A stretch of DNA of 64,000 nucleotides from Saccharibacillus sacchari DSM 19268 (GCF_000585395.1 NZ_KK073875.1:3509307-3573306), one strand, 5' to 3'. Counted from the stretch's first letter, positions 23,633 to 32,975 are shown. Program-made: numbers and translations. The notes: generated from the letters alone by a model not told the origin.

Positions 23633-24535
23633 TTATCTCCCTTCCTGATCGCCGTAGAATACCCAGAATCGGGACGTCAAGAACACAAGCGCCGTGAATG
23701 CCCCGATGATGACCAGCATGATCCAAGCCAGTGCGGAAGCATATCCCATATCGAAAAACGAGAAGCCTTTCAAATACAGGTACAGCGTGTAAAACATCGT
23801 CGCATCAAGCGGCCCGCCGCGCCCGTCGCCGATCACGTAAGCCGGGGTGAACGCCTGGAACGAATTGATGATGCTCATGACGAGGTTGAAAAACAACACC
23901 GGCGACAGCATGGGCAGCGTAATGCGGAAAAACTGCTTGACCTTGCCCGCTCCGTCGATTTGCGACGCTTCGTACAGATCGGCGGGAACCTGTTTCAAGC
24001 CGGCCAGAAAGATCACCATCGCGGAGCCGAACTGCCAGGTCGACAAGCTGACGATGGTGTACACGATATAGTCGGGATGCGAGATCCAGGCCGGGCCTTG
24101 AATGCCGAACCAGGATAGAAATTGATTTAAGGCGCCGCTTCCGTCAAAAATTTGCCGCCAGACGATCGCGATCGCCACGCTGCCTCCGAGCAAGGACGGA
24201 ATGTAGTATACGGTTCGGTAGATGCCCAGCGCGCGAATGCCTTTGTTTAGCGCCAGCGCGATCGCCAGGGCAAAAATCAGCCGCAGCGGAACCGACAAGA
24301 ACACGTATTTGAACGTCAGCAGCAGCGAAGCCGTGAACGTGCCGTCCTGCGTGAAGATCTGTCGGTAATTCTCGGTTCCGATCCACTGCGGGGGAGAAAG
24401 CAGATTATACTGGGTCAGCGATAAATACAGCGAACCGAGCATGGGGCCCAGCGTCAGGCAAAAAAAGCCGATCAACCAGGGCGTCAAAAAAGCGTAAGCG
24501 GTCCAATTGGATTCTCGGCGGCGCACGGATTTCAT
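23633..24535 (-). CDS. Sugar ABC transporter permease (MalF/UgpA-like)
   Basis: The protein has 300 residues. It begins with WTAYAFLTPWLIGFF and has six membrane helices. Its EAA loop (LKQVPADLYEASQIDGAGK) matches the CUT1 family. AAAGGAG precedes the ATG. A 75-base gap separates it from the regulator gene upstream, room enough for a separate promoter. No ATPase gene is present in the operon, as usual where MsmX-type ATPases are shared. Confidence 0.92.
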   Translation of the reverse strand: MKSVRRRESNWTAYAFLTPWLIGFFCLTLGPMLGSLYLSLTQYNLLSPPQWIGTENYRQIFTQDGTFTASLLLTFKYVFLSVPLRLIFALAIALALNKGIRALGIYRTVYYIPSLLGGSVAIAIVWRQIFDGSGALNQFLSWFGIQGPAWISHPDYIVYTIVSLSTWQFGSAMVIFLAGLKQVPADLYEASQIDGAGKVKQFFRITLPMLSPVLFFNLVMSIINSFQAFTPAYVIGDGRGGPLDATMFYTLYLYLKGFSFFDMGYASALAWIMLVIIGAFTALVFLTSRFWVFYGDQEGR

Positions 24536-24610
24536 CAGTTCTCAGCTCCTTTAAATAGTCTGTCTATCCGGATAAGCCCATCATAGACAAAGGAGCGGTG
24601 CGCTTGAATA

Positions 24611-26281
24611 TCATTTCTTCGGCAAAGCGCTATCGTTTTTTTCGGATTGCCGCTGACGGTATTCGGACGGCGCGATGCCGTGCAGCTTTTTGAATTTGGA
24701 GCTGAAGTAGCTGGCATTGGAAAATCCGGTCAGCTCGGCGATGTCCCATAAATTCAGTTCGGTATGCCGGAGCAGATGCATGGCTTGCTTCATGCGTGCT
24801 TCCGTCACATACCCGATAAAGGTCTGTCCGGTGCGATTTTTGAACAATTCCGAGAAATAGGAGGGATGATAATTGAACCGCTCGGCGATATCCGTCAAGC
24901 TCAGGTCATACATATAGTTTTCGTCGATCCAATGCTGGGCTTGGCGGATCCGTGAACCGTCGTCGGACGTCTCGGCAGACTGTTTTTGCAGCTGCCGGTA
25001 CAGCTTGGACGCGATTTCGCGGATAAACGCGAAAGCCTCTTCCGTGCCGCGCAGTCCGAGCACCAGCTCGGGACGGATCCACAGCCGGTCGTGTTCGTCC
25101 GACGCCAGCCGGTGCTCGTGAGCGAGATGTTCCAGACCGATACAGATCCGAAAGATCGTTTTCGCGAAATAAGGCCGGGATATCCGAAAAGCCTGCTCAA
25201 GTTCGGCTTGCAGCAGTCGATCGTAGGCTTCGGAATCTCCTTTTGCCAAGCAGAGATTCATTTCCTGAGTCCGATCCCGCATCGATTGCGGATGGTCGGT
25301 ACTTGCCGGCATCTGATTCGCCAAAGAACCGTGGAGCTGCTGCTTCTCCTGCAAGTTCCAATCCAGCAGCGCGCCGATATATCCGTCTTTCCAGCAGGCC
25401 ATTCCTTGGACCGACGGCCCTTGACCGAGCAGCGGCCGGATGCCGACGAGCTGTTCGGTCAATCCGATCAGCTCGTCTAGCCGAAGCGAAGCTTCCCGTC
25501 TGACGGATTCGTCTTGATCGTCGATCATGACATGCATCAGTTCGGGATAGGCGGCATCGCGGAAAACGGCCGCCGCCTGCTCCGTGCGCTGACCCCATTC
25601 CCGGCACAGCAGCTCGAACGGCAGACGCAGCTGATCGGCGGGACGCTGCGGCGCAGAGCGATCCCGTTCGCGGGACGGGGAAAGGGACAGCAGCGACTGA
25701 CCGCGTTCGCCCAGTCCCAGCGTGACGAAGGAAATCCGTCTGTCTTCCCAAGTATCCAGATGAAACAGCCGCGAACGCTCCGCGAGTTGACGGTCGGGGG
25801 TGAAGCGGTCTTTGAGCAGGTGCACGATGAAATTTTCCTTCATTTCCTCGTAATAACGCGATAACCGCCATTCCTGCTCGCCTTGCTGCTGACGATCCGA
25901 TCGCTTCCGGTCCAATTCCTGTTTCACTTTTTCCAAAGAAAGGGCCAATTCGTCGCGCGCGACCGGCTTCAGCAGATAGTCGCGGGCATGGCTGCGGATC
26001 GCCGCCCGGGCGTATTGAAAGTCCTCGTAGCCGGTAATGACGATGATCAGAATCTCCGGGAACCGCGATCGGCATTGTTCCAAAAATTCGACTCCGCTCA
26101 TCAGCGGCATGTTCATGTCGGTCACCACGATGTCGACCGGACCTTGCTCCAATCGTTCGATCGCTTGCCGTCCGTTCGATGCTTCGGCAGCCACGGTCAA
26201 GCCTATCCGTTCCCAATCGACCTTCAATTTAAGACCTTGAATGATTTCCGGTTCGTCGTCGACGAGCATCACGGTATACAT
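24611..26281 (-). CDS. AraC-type response regulator (YesN-like)
   Basis: The protein has 556 residues. The receiver domain starts MYTVMLVDDEPEI with the phospho-acceptor Asp in VVTDMNMP and the Lys in YLLKPV. A long linker follows. The C-terminal AraC helix-turn-helix pair reads SLTDIAERFNYHPSYFSELF and LWDIAELTGFSNASYFSSKF. It is expected to activate the sugar genes after phosphorylation by the adjacent kinase. Its start lies just 3 bases past the kinase stop, with AAGGAG inside the kinase gene's end. Confidence 0.93.
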   Translation of the reverse strand: MYTVMLVDDEPEIIQGLKLKVDWERIGLTVAAEASNGRQAIERLEQGPVDIVVTDMNMPLMSGVEFLEQCRSRFPEILIIVITGYEDFQYARAAIRSHARDYLLKPVARDELALSLEKVKQELDRKRSDRQQQGEQEWRLSRYYEEMKENFIVHLLKDRFTPDRQLAERSRLFHLDTWEDRRISFVTLGLGERGQSLLSLSPSRERDRSAPQRPADQLRLPFELLCREWGQRTEQAAAVFRDAAYPELMHVMIDDQDESVRREASLRLDELIGLTEQLVGIRPLLGQGPSVQGMACWKDGYIGALLDWNLQEKQQLHGSLANQMPASTDHPQSMRDRTQEMNLCLAKGDSEAYDRLLQAELEQAFRISRPYFAKTIFRICIGLEHLAHEHRLASDEHDRLWIRPELVLGLRGTEEAFAFIREIASKLYRQLQKQSAETSDDGSRIRQAQHWIDENYMYDLSLTDIAERFNYHPSYFSELFKNRTGQTFIGYVTEARMKQAMHLLRHTELNLWDIAELTGFSNASYFSSKFKKLHGIAPSEYRQRQSEKNDSALPKK

Positions 26282-26284
26282 GGG

Positions 26285-28153
26285 TCAGCGCTCCTTTTTC
26301 ATGGTTTCGATATCAGCAATTTCCGGTTTTTGAACATTTTCCGTAATGGGGATTATCAGCTCGATCCGGGTGCCTGACGCTGCTTGTTCGTTATCCCCGT
26401 CCAATGGGCGGGAGCGGATATGTACGTTGAAAGAATCCCCGTAATACAAGCGGCAGCGGGCCAGCACGTTGCCGAGCCCGATATGCCAACTGCTGCTGCT
26501 CAAGATCTGCTCCAGCCTGGCGGGCGAAGGCGCGTGCAGGAATTTGGCGATCGACTCGTCGGACATGCCGGGACCGTTATCCTGCACGACTAGATGAATA
26601 TGCCGGTGCGCCCGATACACTTCGATGCTCACGATTGCTTCTTGGCGCTGAGGCAAGCTGTATTTGACCGCATTTTCAATCAACGGCTGCAAAATGAATT
26701 TGATCGTCTTCAGCTCGTCGAGGCCGGGCTGCTGATCGAGATTGATCCGCAACCGCTCGCCGAACCGGATACGCAAAATCGCGATATAGTCCTGCACATA
26801 CTTCAATTCTTCTTTCAAAGGGGTTAGGTCGTCGTTAATATGCAGGGAGAAGCGCAGCATTTTGCCCAATGATTCGATCACGCTGACCGTATCGTCCGTG
26901 CGCTTTTGCATCGCCAGGCTGCTGAGCAGCTCCAGCGTATTGAACAGGAAATGCGGATTGATTTGCAGCAGCAGCGCTTTGTATTCGGCTTGTTGGCGCA
27001 GAAGTTTGAGTTCGAACTCTGTTTTGATATGCTGATTCAACTGCCGGGTCATTTCTCCAAACGTGAACGTCACGTACCCGATCTCGCTGTGAACAGGCAG
27101 AGCAGGAGGAATTTTACGCTGGGCCTTAGCGAAGTCGCCGCGCTTGATATCGTTCATGGCCGACACTAATTTTGAAAGCGGTTTCGTGATACTATAAGAC
27201 AATAAGCTAGCTACAATGATCGACGTTACGAGCAGCACGGAAGCCGCGATGATGATACTGATCCGCAGTTTGAACAGGTTGGCGTACAGATCGGCTTCGG
27301 ATACTTTGCCGATCAGCATCCAATCGGTCATGGCCAGCTTTTTGTATACGATGATGCTGGTGTGCCCTTGTTCGTCGGATACGTACAACACTCCCTGTTT
27401 GGCGTGACCATTGCGGATTTGCCGGATTCGTTCTGCGTCGGACGCGCTGATTTGAAAGCTCGACGGTTCCAGGAGCGGTTGCCCGTTTTCGTCGAGCAGA
27501 TAAATATTTCCTTTTTCACCCAAATGGATTCGGTCCAGCGGACGGGTAAAGTAGTCGGCGTCGATATTGATCTTCATGACGCTGCGGGTGCGCGAAGGCT
27601 CGAAGCTGCCGATCGGCATCAGCATGCTGACGACGGGATGCCGGTTATTCTGCTCCAGCTCCGCCTGATCCTGATGAGCGGCAGCCCAATGCTTTCCTTC
27701 GGCGAAAAATCGCGTGTACCAATCTTCCTGCTTAAAAAAATCTCCCGAATACACCGGACTGCCGCTTCCGCTGCCGATCCATAGGCCTTCCTGCCGGTAA
27801 ATGCTAACGGAAGAAACGCTGGAGTAGCTGTTCGCGGCACGAGTCAGAAACTGGCTCATTTGCAGATGCGCCAGCATCTTTTCCCCGCTGCCGACGTCCG
27901 GGTCCGACACGGTCGAGTCCCATTCTTCGGTTGTATTGCTATTGAAAACAAGCGAAGCCAGATCGTAAATTTGCGTCTGCACCATGTCCACGTAAGAACC
28001 GTATTCGTCCATTTTCTCCAAAGCCGACGACTCGATGTAGGAGCGGATGACGGAGCGGGCTTCGTTGAACAGCAGAATCGCCAATGTGCTGAACGACAAA
28101 ACGAGCAGGGTCACGAAAAACAAAATCAACCGATTGCGCAGCGAATAAAACAT
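26285..28153 (-). CDS. Sensor histidine kinase (YesM-like)
   Basis: The protein has 622 residues. Two membrane helices flank a large extracellular sensor (about 30-290), then a HAMP region, a phospho-acceptor helix with QINPHFLFNTLELL, and an ATPase domain with ENAVKYSL (N box) and VVQDNGPGM. It probably senses the sugar, perhaps with its binding protein. Its start at 28153 is set by AAAGGAGGC; the frame is open upstream to 28237 across the promoter, which I reject. It heads the operon. Confidence 0.93.
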   Translation of the reverse strand: MFYSLRNRLILFFVTLLVLSFSTLAILLFNEARSVIRSYIESSALEKMDEYGSYVDMVQTQIYDLASLVFNSNTTEEWDSTVSDPDVGSGEKMLAHLQMSQFLTRAANSYSSVSSVSIYRQEGLWIGSGSGSPVYSGDFFKQEDWYTRFFAEGKHWAAAHQDQAELEQNNRHPVVSMLMPIGSFEPSRTRSVMKINIDADYFTRPLDRIHLGEKGNIYLLDENGQPLLEPSSFQISASDAERIRQIRNGHAKQGVLYVSDEQGHTSIIVYKKLAMTDWMLIGKVSEADLYANLFKLRISIIIAASVLLVTSIIVASLLSYSITKPLSKLVSAMNDIKRGDFAKAQRKIPPALPVHSEIGYVTFTFGEMTRQLNQHIKTEFELKLLRQQAEYKALLLQINPHFLFNTLELLSSLAMQKRTDDTVSVIESLGKMLRFSLHINDDLTPLKEELKYVQDYIAILRIRFGERLRINLDQQPGLDELKTIKFILQPLIENAVKYSLPQRQEAIVSIEVYRAHRHIHLVVQDNGPGMSDESIAKFLHAPSPARLEQILSSSSWHIGLGNVLARCRLYYGDSFNVHIRSRPLDGDNEQAASGTRIELIIPITENVQKPEIADIETMKKER

Positions 28154-28178
28154 CGTTTGCCTCCTTTCGATAGCTCTG

Positions 28179-28218
28179 ATTATAGTGCAAATCCGCAAAC
28201 CCGAAAGACCGGATTTGC
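28179..28218 (-). promoter_or_regulatory. Promoter and candidate operator of the sugar module
   Basis: On the minus strand TATAAT (28179-28184) is a perfect -10 box ahead of the kinase gene. The -35 region is poor, which would fit activator dependence. A perfect 9-bp inverted repeat, GCAAATCCG (28187-28195) and CGGATTTGC (28210-28218), straddles the -35 position. It may bind a repressor or the AraC-type regulator. Which protein binds is inference. Confidence 0.6.
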
Positions 28219-28301
28219 ATATTTGCCGAAAAACCATAGAATGGAAGCAGAAGATTAAGAGTTTATTTTATGTGTATATCTGGATATTAGGGAGGCCGAC
28301 T

Positions 28302-28847
28302 ATGATAAAAAAAGGGAATGTCTTCGTGCTGATCGCAATCGTTCTAGTGCTAACGGCCTGCCAATCTTCGCAACAGCCGTTGCAGCCTACCCAGCAAGAA
28401 ACCGTTGATTTCGACAGAACCGCGGCGACGGAAATGGTAGAGAAAAAAGAACGAATGATCATGGACGCTGCTTCGAAAGGCACGTTCACGAAACAGGAAT
28501 ACGACGAGTTGGAAAAAGCGTTCACGGAGGAGTTCGGAGATCGCGCCCAAGACTTTTTATCCATGTTGTTCATCACCGATCTGGACGCGGCGCCTGACGC
28601 GGACCGAAAGATCAATGAAAACATGCTGTATCCGACCGTATTTCATGAAGGCGTTAACCTAACAAGCGCGACCGTTAATAAGGTTGAATACGAGGAGAAC
28701 ATGCTTAACCAAACCACCTTAACCGTGAAGGAAGAGTATGACGGGAACGACGAGAAGCTGCAAGGTTGGAATCGGGAATATATTTTTGAACCCGACGAGA
28801 ATGACAAGTGGCAGCTCAAAAGTTTTTTTCGGAACGATGAATTTTAA
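28302..28847 (+). CDS. Putative lipoprotein
   Basis: The protein has 181 residues with lipobox LVLTACQSS. The mature part is largely helical with a final beta segment (YDGNDEKLQGWNREYIFEPDENDKW), similar to extracellular DUF-type lipoproteins in Bacilli. The start at 28302 is set by GGGAGG. It is divergent from the sugar module and shares the 150-base intergenic region with it. Function is unknown. Confidence 0.75.
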   Translation: MIKKGNVFVLIAIVLVLTACQSSQQPLQPTQQETVDFDRTAATEMVEKKERMIMDAASKGTFTKQEYDELEKAFTEEFGDRAQDFLSMLFITDLDAAPDADRKINENMLYPTVFHEGVNLTSATVNKVEYEENMLNQTTLTVKEEYDGNDEKLQGWNREYIFEPDENDKWQLKSFFRNDEF

Positions 28848-28902
28848 CGGAGAGGATTATACGATGGATGATTTGGAGTTGAAGTCATAAAGGAGCGTAT
28901 GC

Positions 28903-29568
28903 ATGAAATTTACATCCATACATAAGAAGACCCGAGGAATGCGCAAAAAAGCGCGGAATCTCGCCAGATGGTCGGAACATCACAAGGAACTGGATATCGA
29001 CTCCTTGATTCGCCACCGTAAAGACTACGTGAAAATTTGGATCGATCCGTTTTACTGCCTCTATCAGATTACGCCCAATAAAATAGGAAAGAAAAATCCG
29101 AAGCATCGGTTCCAAAAACAGATTCTGTATCAATTGCTCGACATCTATTTGGCTTGGCAGAAGAAACTGGATGAGTTGGACCAGCCTTATTACCTGAAAA
29201 TATGGATAGGCGATCCGGAATTCATAGATTCTCAGGTCGTTGCGGCGCTTGAACCGGAGATCGATTATTACAGCAAGCTTTTCCGAGTCAAAGAACAAGG
29301 CAAAGCGTTTCCGTTGGATATTCGGCATCCGTTAATGGAGCAATTCAAGTGGGAACGCTGTTGGAACGGCTATTATATTTGGGAAAGCGACTTGGAAACG
29401 GCTGAGGAGATCCAAGAAGCGCAGCATAAAGCTATTGAAATCAGCGAAACTTTCTTTAACGGATGGTTGGAAAAATCGTATTTTATTTCTATCGGGGATA
29501 TGTGGGTGGGGAGTATAAAGCAAAGTAAGAACGCCATTATTTTAAAAGGGGATCCCAATCATGGATAA
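28903..29568 (+). CDS. DUF3916-like protein
   Basis: The protein has 221 residues. RGMRKKARNLARWSEHH, then DYVKIWIDPFYCLYQ, NKIGKKNPKHRFQKQIL and FIDSQVVAALEPEI, match the DUF3916 pattern as I remember it. That family is cytoplasmic and of unknown function. AAAGGAG lies before the ATG. Its 3' end overlaps the start of the next gene by 8 bases. Confidence 0.75.
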   Translation: MKFTSIHKKTRGMRKKARNLARWSEHHKELDIDSLIRHRKDYVKIWIDPFYCLYQITPNKIGKKNPKHRFQKQILYQLLDIYLAWQKKLDELDQPYYLKIWIGDPEFIDSQVVAALEPEIDYYSKLFRVKEQGKAFPLDIRHPLMEQFKWERCWNGYYIWESDLETAEEIQEAQHKAIEISETFFNGWLEKSYFISIGDMWVGSIKQSKNAIILKGDPNHG

Positions 29569-30094
29569 GGGGAAAATTATCTTTTTGAACGGTGTCACAA
29601 GCTCAGGAAAAACTTCAATCGTGGATGCGATGCAGGCGTACACGGACCCGTTTTTTTATGTAGTAGCCAATGATCTTTTCGAAAATACGATCGGCGATCA
29701 GCATCTGCAAAACGATTACTGGAAGTATCTGAGCGAAGCCATAATCATGATGTACCATACGGCCAAAGTATTTTCGGACAGAGGAAAGAACATTCTGATC
29801 GACGGGATTTTGGTAGAAAGACCCGAGCTTCAGCCGCACTACCGGCAGGTTCAGGAGATTTTTGCCGGGTATCCGCTGGAGATCGTGGAGGTTTATTGTC
29901 CGTTGGAGATTTGCCGAACCCGTAATCTGGAACGCGGAGACCGGGGTGAACACCAATCCGCCGAGCAGCACCGAATCATGGCACTGGATATCGCATATGA
30001 TTTCTCGGTCGATACGAGTCTGCATACGCCTGAAGAATGCGCGGAATTGATCATTGAAGCCTTATTTCAAAACGAATCGAAGATTGGACGTTAG
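29561..30094 (+). CDS. P-loop phosphotransferase (chloramphenicol phosphotransferase-like)
   Basis: The protein has 177 residues. The Walker A motif is GVTSSGKTS, and NILIDGILVERPEL has the second acid segment of the chloramphenicol phosphotransferase-like fold. A lid-like ICRTRNLERGDRGEHQ follows. Its substrate is unknown and may be a small metabolite or drug. A clear paralogue lies at 33145. It overlaps the upstream gene by 8 bases. Confidence 0.8.
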   Translation: MDKGKIIFLNGVTSSGKTSIVDAMQAYTDPFFYVVANDLFENTIGDQHLQNDYWKYLSEAIIMMYHTAKVFSDRGKNILIDGILVERPELQPHYRQVQEIFAGYPLEIVEVYCPLEICRTRNLERGDRGEHQSAEQHRIMALDIAYDFSVDTSLHTPEECAELIIEALFQNESKIGR

Positions 30095-30105
30095 GAGGCA
30101 TAAAC

Positions 30106-30762
30106 ATGGCAATTTATCTGGTAAGACACGGAGCGGATGACGAAAGTTACCGCGGCGGCTGGAGTCAACGAGGGCTGAATACGGAAGGGTACAGGCAGTC
30201 CGAGAAGCTAGGGAAGTATCTCGAGGCGCGCAACTCAAGCACTTTTCGAATCGGTCGGATCATAAGCAGCGACTTGCAGCGCGCATTGGATACGGCAAAC
30301 GAGCTCGCTGCTTGTTTGGATATTCCGGTCGAGCGCGATGCGCAGTGGAGAGAGATGAACAACGGAATCATTGCCGGAATGCCTAACGAGATCGTGGACG
30401 AACGTTTTCCCGGCCTTTATTTTTCGAGCTTGGCAATGGACGAACGATATCCTGGCGGCGCAAGTCCGGCAGAGTTTTACTCTCGGATCGAAATTGCTTT
30501 TAACCGGTTATGCGAGCATCATTTAGCCCAAAACAGCGATTCGAACATCCTGCTCGTCACGCACGGCGGAGTCATCAATATCATTTACAGTATATTAAAA
30601 GGCATAGCGTGGACGAATCGAAGCAAGTCATTCCCCTCGGAACATACCAGCATGCATCGTATCGAGCATATGGACGGGAAGTGGACGATTACGCTGGAGA
30701 ATGCGGTGGGACATTTTGACGGAACAAAGCAGGCAGGGAAAATCCCAAACGCCGATTCCTAA
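30106..30762 (+). CDS. Histidine phosphatase family protein
   Basis: The protein has 218 residues. YLVRHGADDESYRGGWSQRG carries the catalytic His. SSDLQRALDTANELA provides the second Arg, EMNNGIIAGM the proton donor region, and LVTHGGVINIIY the second His. It is a broad-specificity small-molecule phosphatase or mutase-like protein. It lies directly downstream of a P-loop kinase, and TTAGGAGG precedes the ATG. Confidence 0.85.
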   Translation: MAIYLVRHGADDESYRGGWSQRGLNTEGYRQSEKLGKYLEARNSSTFRIGRIISSDLQRALDTANELAACLDIPVERDAQWREMNNGIIAGMPNEIVDERFPGLYFSSLAMDERYPGGASPAEFYSRIEIAFNRLCEHHLAQNSDSNILLVTHGGVINIIYSILKGIAWTNRSKSFPSEHTSMHRIEHMDGKWTITLENAVGHFDGTKQAGKIPNADS

Positions 30763-30824
30763 AACAAGCTTTTCACCGATTGATCGAGCCGACCTTACAT
30801 ATATGCATTAAGAAAGGTGAGAAT

Positions 30825-31475
30825 ATGAAACCTACTTTAGAACGTTATACGATTGACTTCAATCCGGTAGGCGATCTCGACCAAGACGTCGCTTCATTTT
30901 TGACTTTACATCATAATGAATCAACGCTGGAGCATACGATAAAAGTGAAAAACGAAGCGAAAAAGATTGCAGAGTTCTATGACAGGAGTCTGGTAGATAA
31001 ATCGATTAAGGCAGCGTTGCTGCACGACGTTAGTAATGTAGTGCCGGTCTCGAAAATGCTGGAGTTCGCCAACCAACTTCAAATAGACATCATGGAAGAG
31101 GAATGGAAATACGCAAGAAGCGTTCATCAGAAACTGTCAGAAATCATGGCGAAAGAGATTTTCGGAATCGCCGACATTGAAGTCTTGAATGCCATCAGAA
31201 GCCATACTACGCACAAAGCAGATGCATCGATGACGGATAAAATTTTGTTCGTGGCAGACAAAATCTCTTGGGAACTTCCGGGAACGCACCCTTATTTGGC
31301 GGAGATGAGAAAACAGGTATACGATTTCAAAATCGATCAAGCTATACTCCTTTATTTGGATGTGATTTGGGAGCAGCGAGACAAACTCAAATTGGTGCAT
31401 CCATGGCTTATTGAAGCGAGAGAAGAACTTCTTTTAAAGACAAACATTCGCTCGGGTGCAGAAAATGAAAAATAA
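30825..31475 (+). CDS. HD-domain hydrolase (YqeK-like)
   Basis: The protein has 216 residues. The HD metal site is spread over HNESTLEHTIKV, ALLHDVSNV and VHQKLSEIMAKE, followed by IRSHTTHKADASMTDKILFVADKI, as in YqeK-type diadenosine tetraphosphatases. It probably hydrolyses a nucleotide. The start at 30825 is supported by GAAAGGTGAG. The last bases overlap the next gene. Confidence 0.8.
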   Translation: MKPTLERYTIDFNPVGDLDQDVASFLTLHHNESTLEHTIKVKNEAKKIAEFYDRSLVDKSIKAALLHDVSNVVPVSKMLEFANQLQIDIMEEEWKYARSVHQKLSEIMAKEIFGIADIEVLNAIRSHTTHKADASMTDKILFVADKISWELPGTHPYLAEMRKQVYDFKIDQAILLYLDVIWEQRDKLKLVHPWLIEAREELLLKTNIRSGAENEK

Positions 31476-32490
31476 CCCGATGTTAAACGAGGTAGTTCTC
31501 GAACTTTGTTACTTGGTGCATTGTAGTCGTCGTATCGGTCTGCAAGCTATATCCGAGCACGAGATCGAATCGGTTTTAAGCAAAGCGGCTTCGAAAAATG
31601 TCGCAAGATTTATTAAAGACGGCATACAAATTATTAAAAGTGGTTTCATGTATTCGCATGCGAAAAAATATCTGGAGTCAAACCTTCTCGAATATGTCCG
31701 CAATCCGCAGCTCAGTCTCGAAGAGTTAAAAGCTATGCATTACAGCATGTACATTTTGGAATACTGTAGTCACGGAGACCTGAACGAGATCGTGCGGCAT
31801 TGCAGATTGATCTTGCACGAAGAAAACGCGGATCGTGAGCGCTCGGCAGATATGGATTACACGTACGAAGAACCGGTGAGAGTCAGAAGGGTTTTAGAGT
31901 TTTTGCGAGCAAGGGATTATGCCAACGAAGCGATAGACCGCGAAGAATTCGAAGCTTTCAAAGCTAGCGGATGGGAGCAAGTCGTGGAGTCGCCGCGGCT
32001 TTCGAGAAAAGAAATCCAACGGCTGCTGGATGAACACGATCAGTCGATGCGGTTGATGCGCGAAGAAGTCGTTAAAGGAAACGAAATGAAAGTTCTCGCG
32101 TCCGTAAGTGTAATCGTTCTCAATGAACAAAACGAGATTTTATTGGCAAAAGGGCATAGGGGATGGGACATGCCTCAAGGCTATGTGGAAGAAGGCGAGT
32201 CCATTCGGCAAGCGGCGGTTCGAAAAGTCAAAGAAGCAACCGGAGTCGATATGGAATTGGACAAATTCTGCGGGATCTTTTACAACGTGACGCGCGGCAT
32301 AAGCAGCCATATCTTTACCGGCAAGCCGATCGGAGGGACTCCGGAGGCCAGCGGCGAGAGCGAGGACGTCGGCTATTTCACGATGGAAGAAGCCAAGAAG
32401 AAGATCGTCTGGGGTGACTTCAAAGAGCGGATTCGTTGGGCATTGGACGAGAGCAGTCATCCTTTTTTGATTGAACTTTGGGATGAGTAG
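31465..32490 (+). CDS. Fusion of a helical domain and a degenerate Nudix domain
   Basis: The protein has about 341 residues. Residues 1-120 are helical (ARFIKDGIQIIKSGFMYSHA) and of unknown family. Residues 210-340 form a Nudix fold starting KVLASVSVIVLNEQNEILLAKGHRGWDMPQG. The Nudix box reads GYVEEGESIRQAAVRKVKEATGV. Two of the three Glu of the REUxEE core are replaced (Lys and Ala), so hydrolase activity is doubtful. The start is the ATG at 31465 or GTG at 31456; both overlap the upstream gene. Confidence 0.75.
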   Translation: MKNNPMLNEVVLELCYLVHCSRRIGLQAISEHEIESVLSKAASKNVARFIKDGIQIIKSGFMYSHAKKYLESNLLEYVRNPQLSLEELKAMHYSMYILEYCSHGDLNEIVRHCRLILHEENADRERSADMDYTYEEPVRVRRVLEFLRARDYANEAIDREEFEAFKASGWEQVVESPRLSRKEIQRLLDEHDQSMRLMREEVVKGNEMKVLASVSVIVLNEQNEILLAKGHRGWDMPQGYVEEGESIRQAAVRKVKEATGVDMELDKFCGIFYNVTRGISSHIFTGKPIGGTPEASGESEDVGYFTMEEAKKKIVWGDFKERIRWALDESSHPFLIELWDE

Positions 32491-32528
32491 CCAGTGATAG
32501 GAGGAAGCCGACGAGCAGCTTGCAGGGA

Positions 32529-32975
32529 TTACGGTTCGCTCCCGATCTCTTCTTTCCATCCGTAAGCCAGCCACGTCATCAGCGGTTCGTCATAAAGTTT
32601 CCAACGCTCGATCGAGTCTTCTGCCAAAATCAGAAGCGAAGTTTGTCCTGTCGAGACGATGATGTTTTTGCCGTCCGTCAACGTAAGGACTAAAACGTTT
32701 CCCGGCATCGAAGTCATCGTAATGCCTTCATCGCCGACTTTTCCCTGGTTCTCCGCTTCATTCAGCCACCCGACGATTTTTTCGATGATTTCTTTGCCAG
32801 AAGGACTGTCTGCATCCATGACTTTCGAGACGACTCCGGTATTCATTCCTTCTGCCACATAGAGCGACTGCACTTCGGATAATTCGGGAATCAATCCTGG
32901 CGGCGTTTTTTCCTGACAGCCCGTCAGAACCAAGATGAACAGGCAGCTGATTACAAGCATGTACGTTTTTCGCAT
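32529..32975 (-). CDS. Putative lipoprotein
   Basis: The protein has 148 residues with lipobox LVLTGCQEK. GGGAGG lies four bases before the ATG at 32975. The mature part (SLYVAEGMNTGVVSKVMDADSP, then VLVLTLTDGKNIIVSTG) suggests a mixed alpha/beta extracellular domain. It is similar in layout to the protein at 37237 (helix pair, then beta hairpin). Function is unknown. Confidence 0.75.
   Translation of the reverse strand: MRKTYMLVISCLFILVLTGCQEKTPPGLIPELSEVQSLYVAEGMNTGVVSKVMDADSPSGKEIIEKIVGWLNEAENQGKVGDEGITMTSMPGNVLVLTLTDGKNIIVSTGQTSLLILAEDSIERWKLYDEPLMTWLAYGWKEEIGSEP

Noticed and set aside
25197-26216. A 339-residue frame within the response regulator gene
   Set aside because: It is a shadow frame in another phase of a well-supported AraC-type regulator.
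31470-31830. Similarity of the N-terminal domain of the Nudix fusion to MotA-type cytoplasmic helices
   Set aside because: The resemblance is limited to a short helical stretch, and no membrane segments are present.
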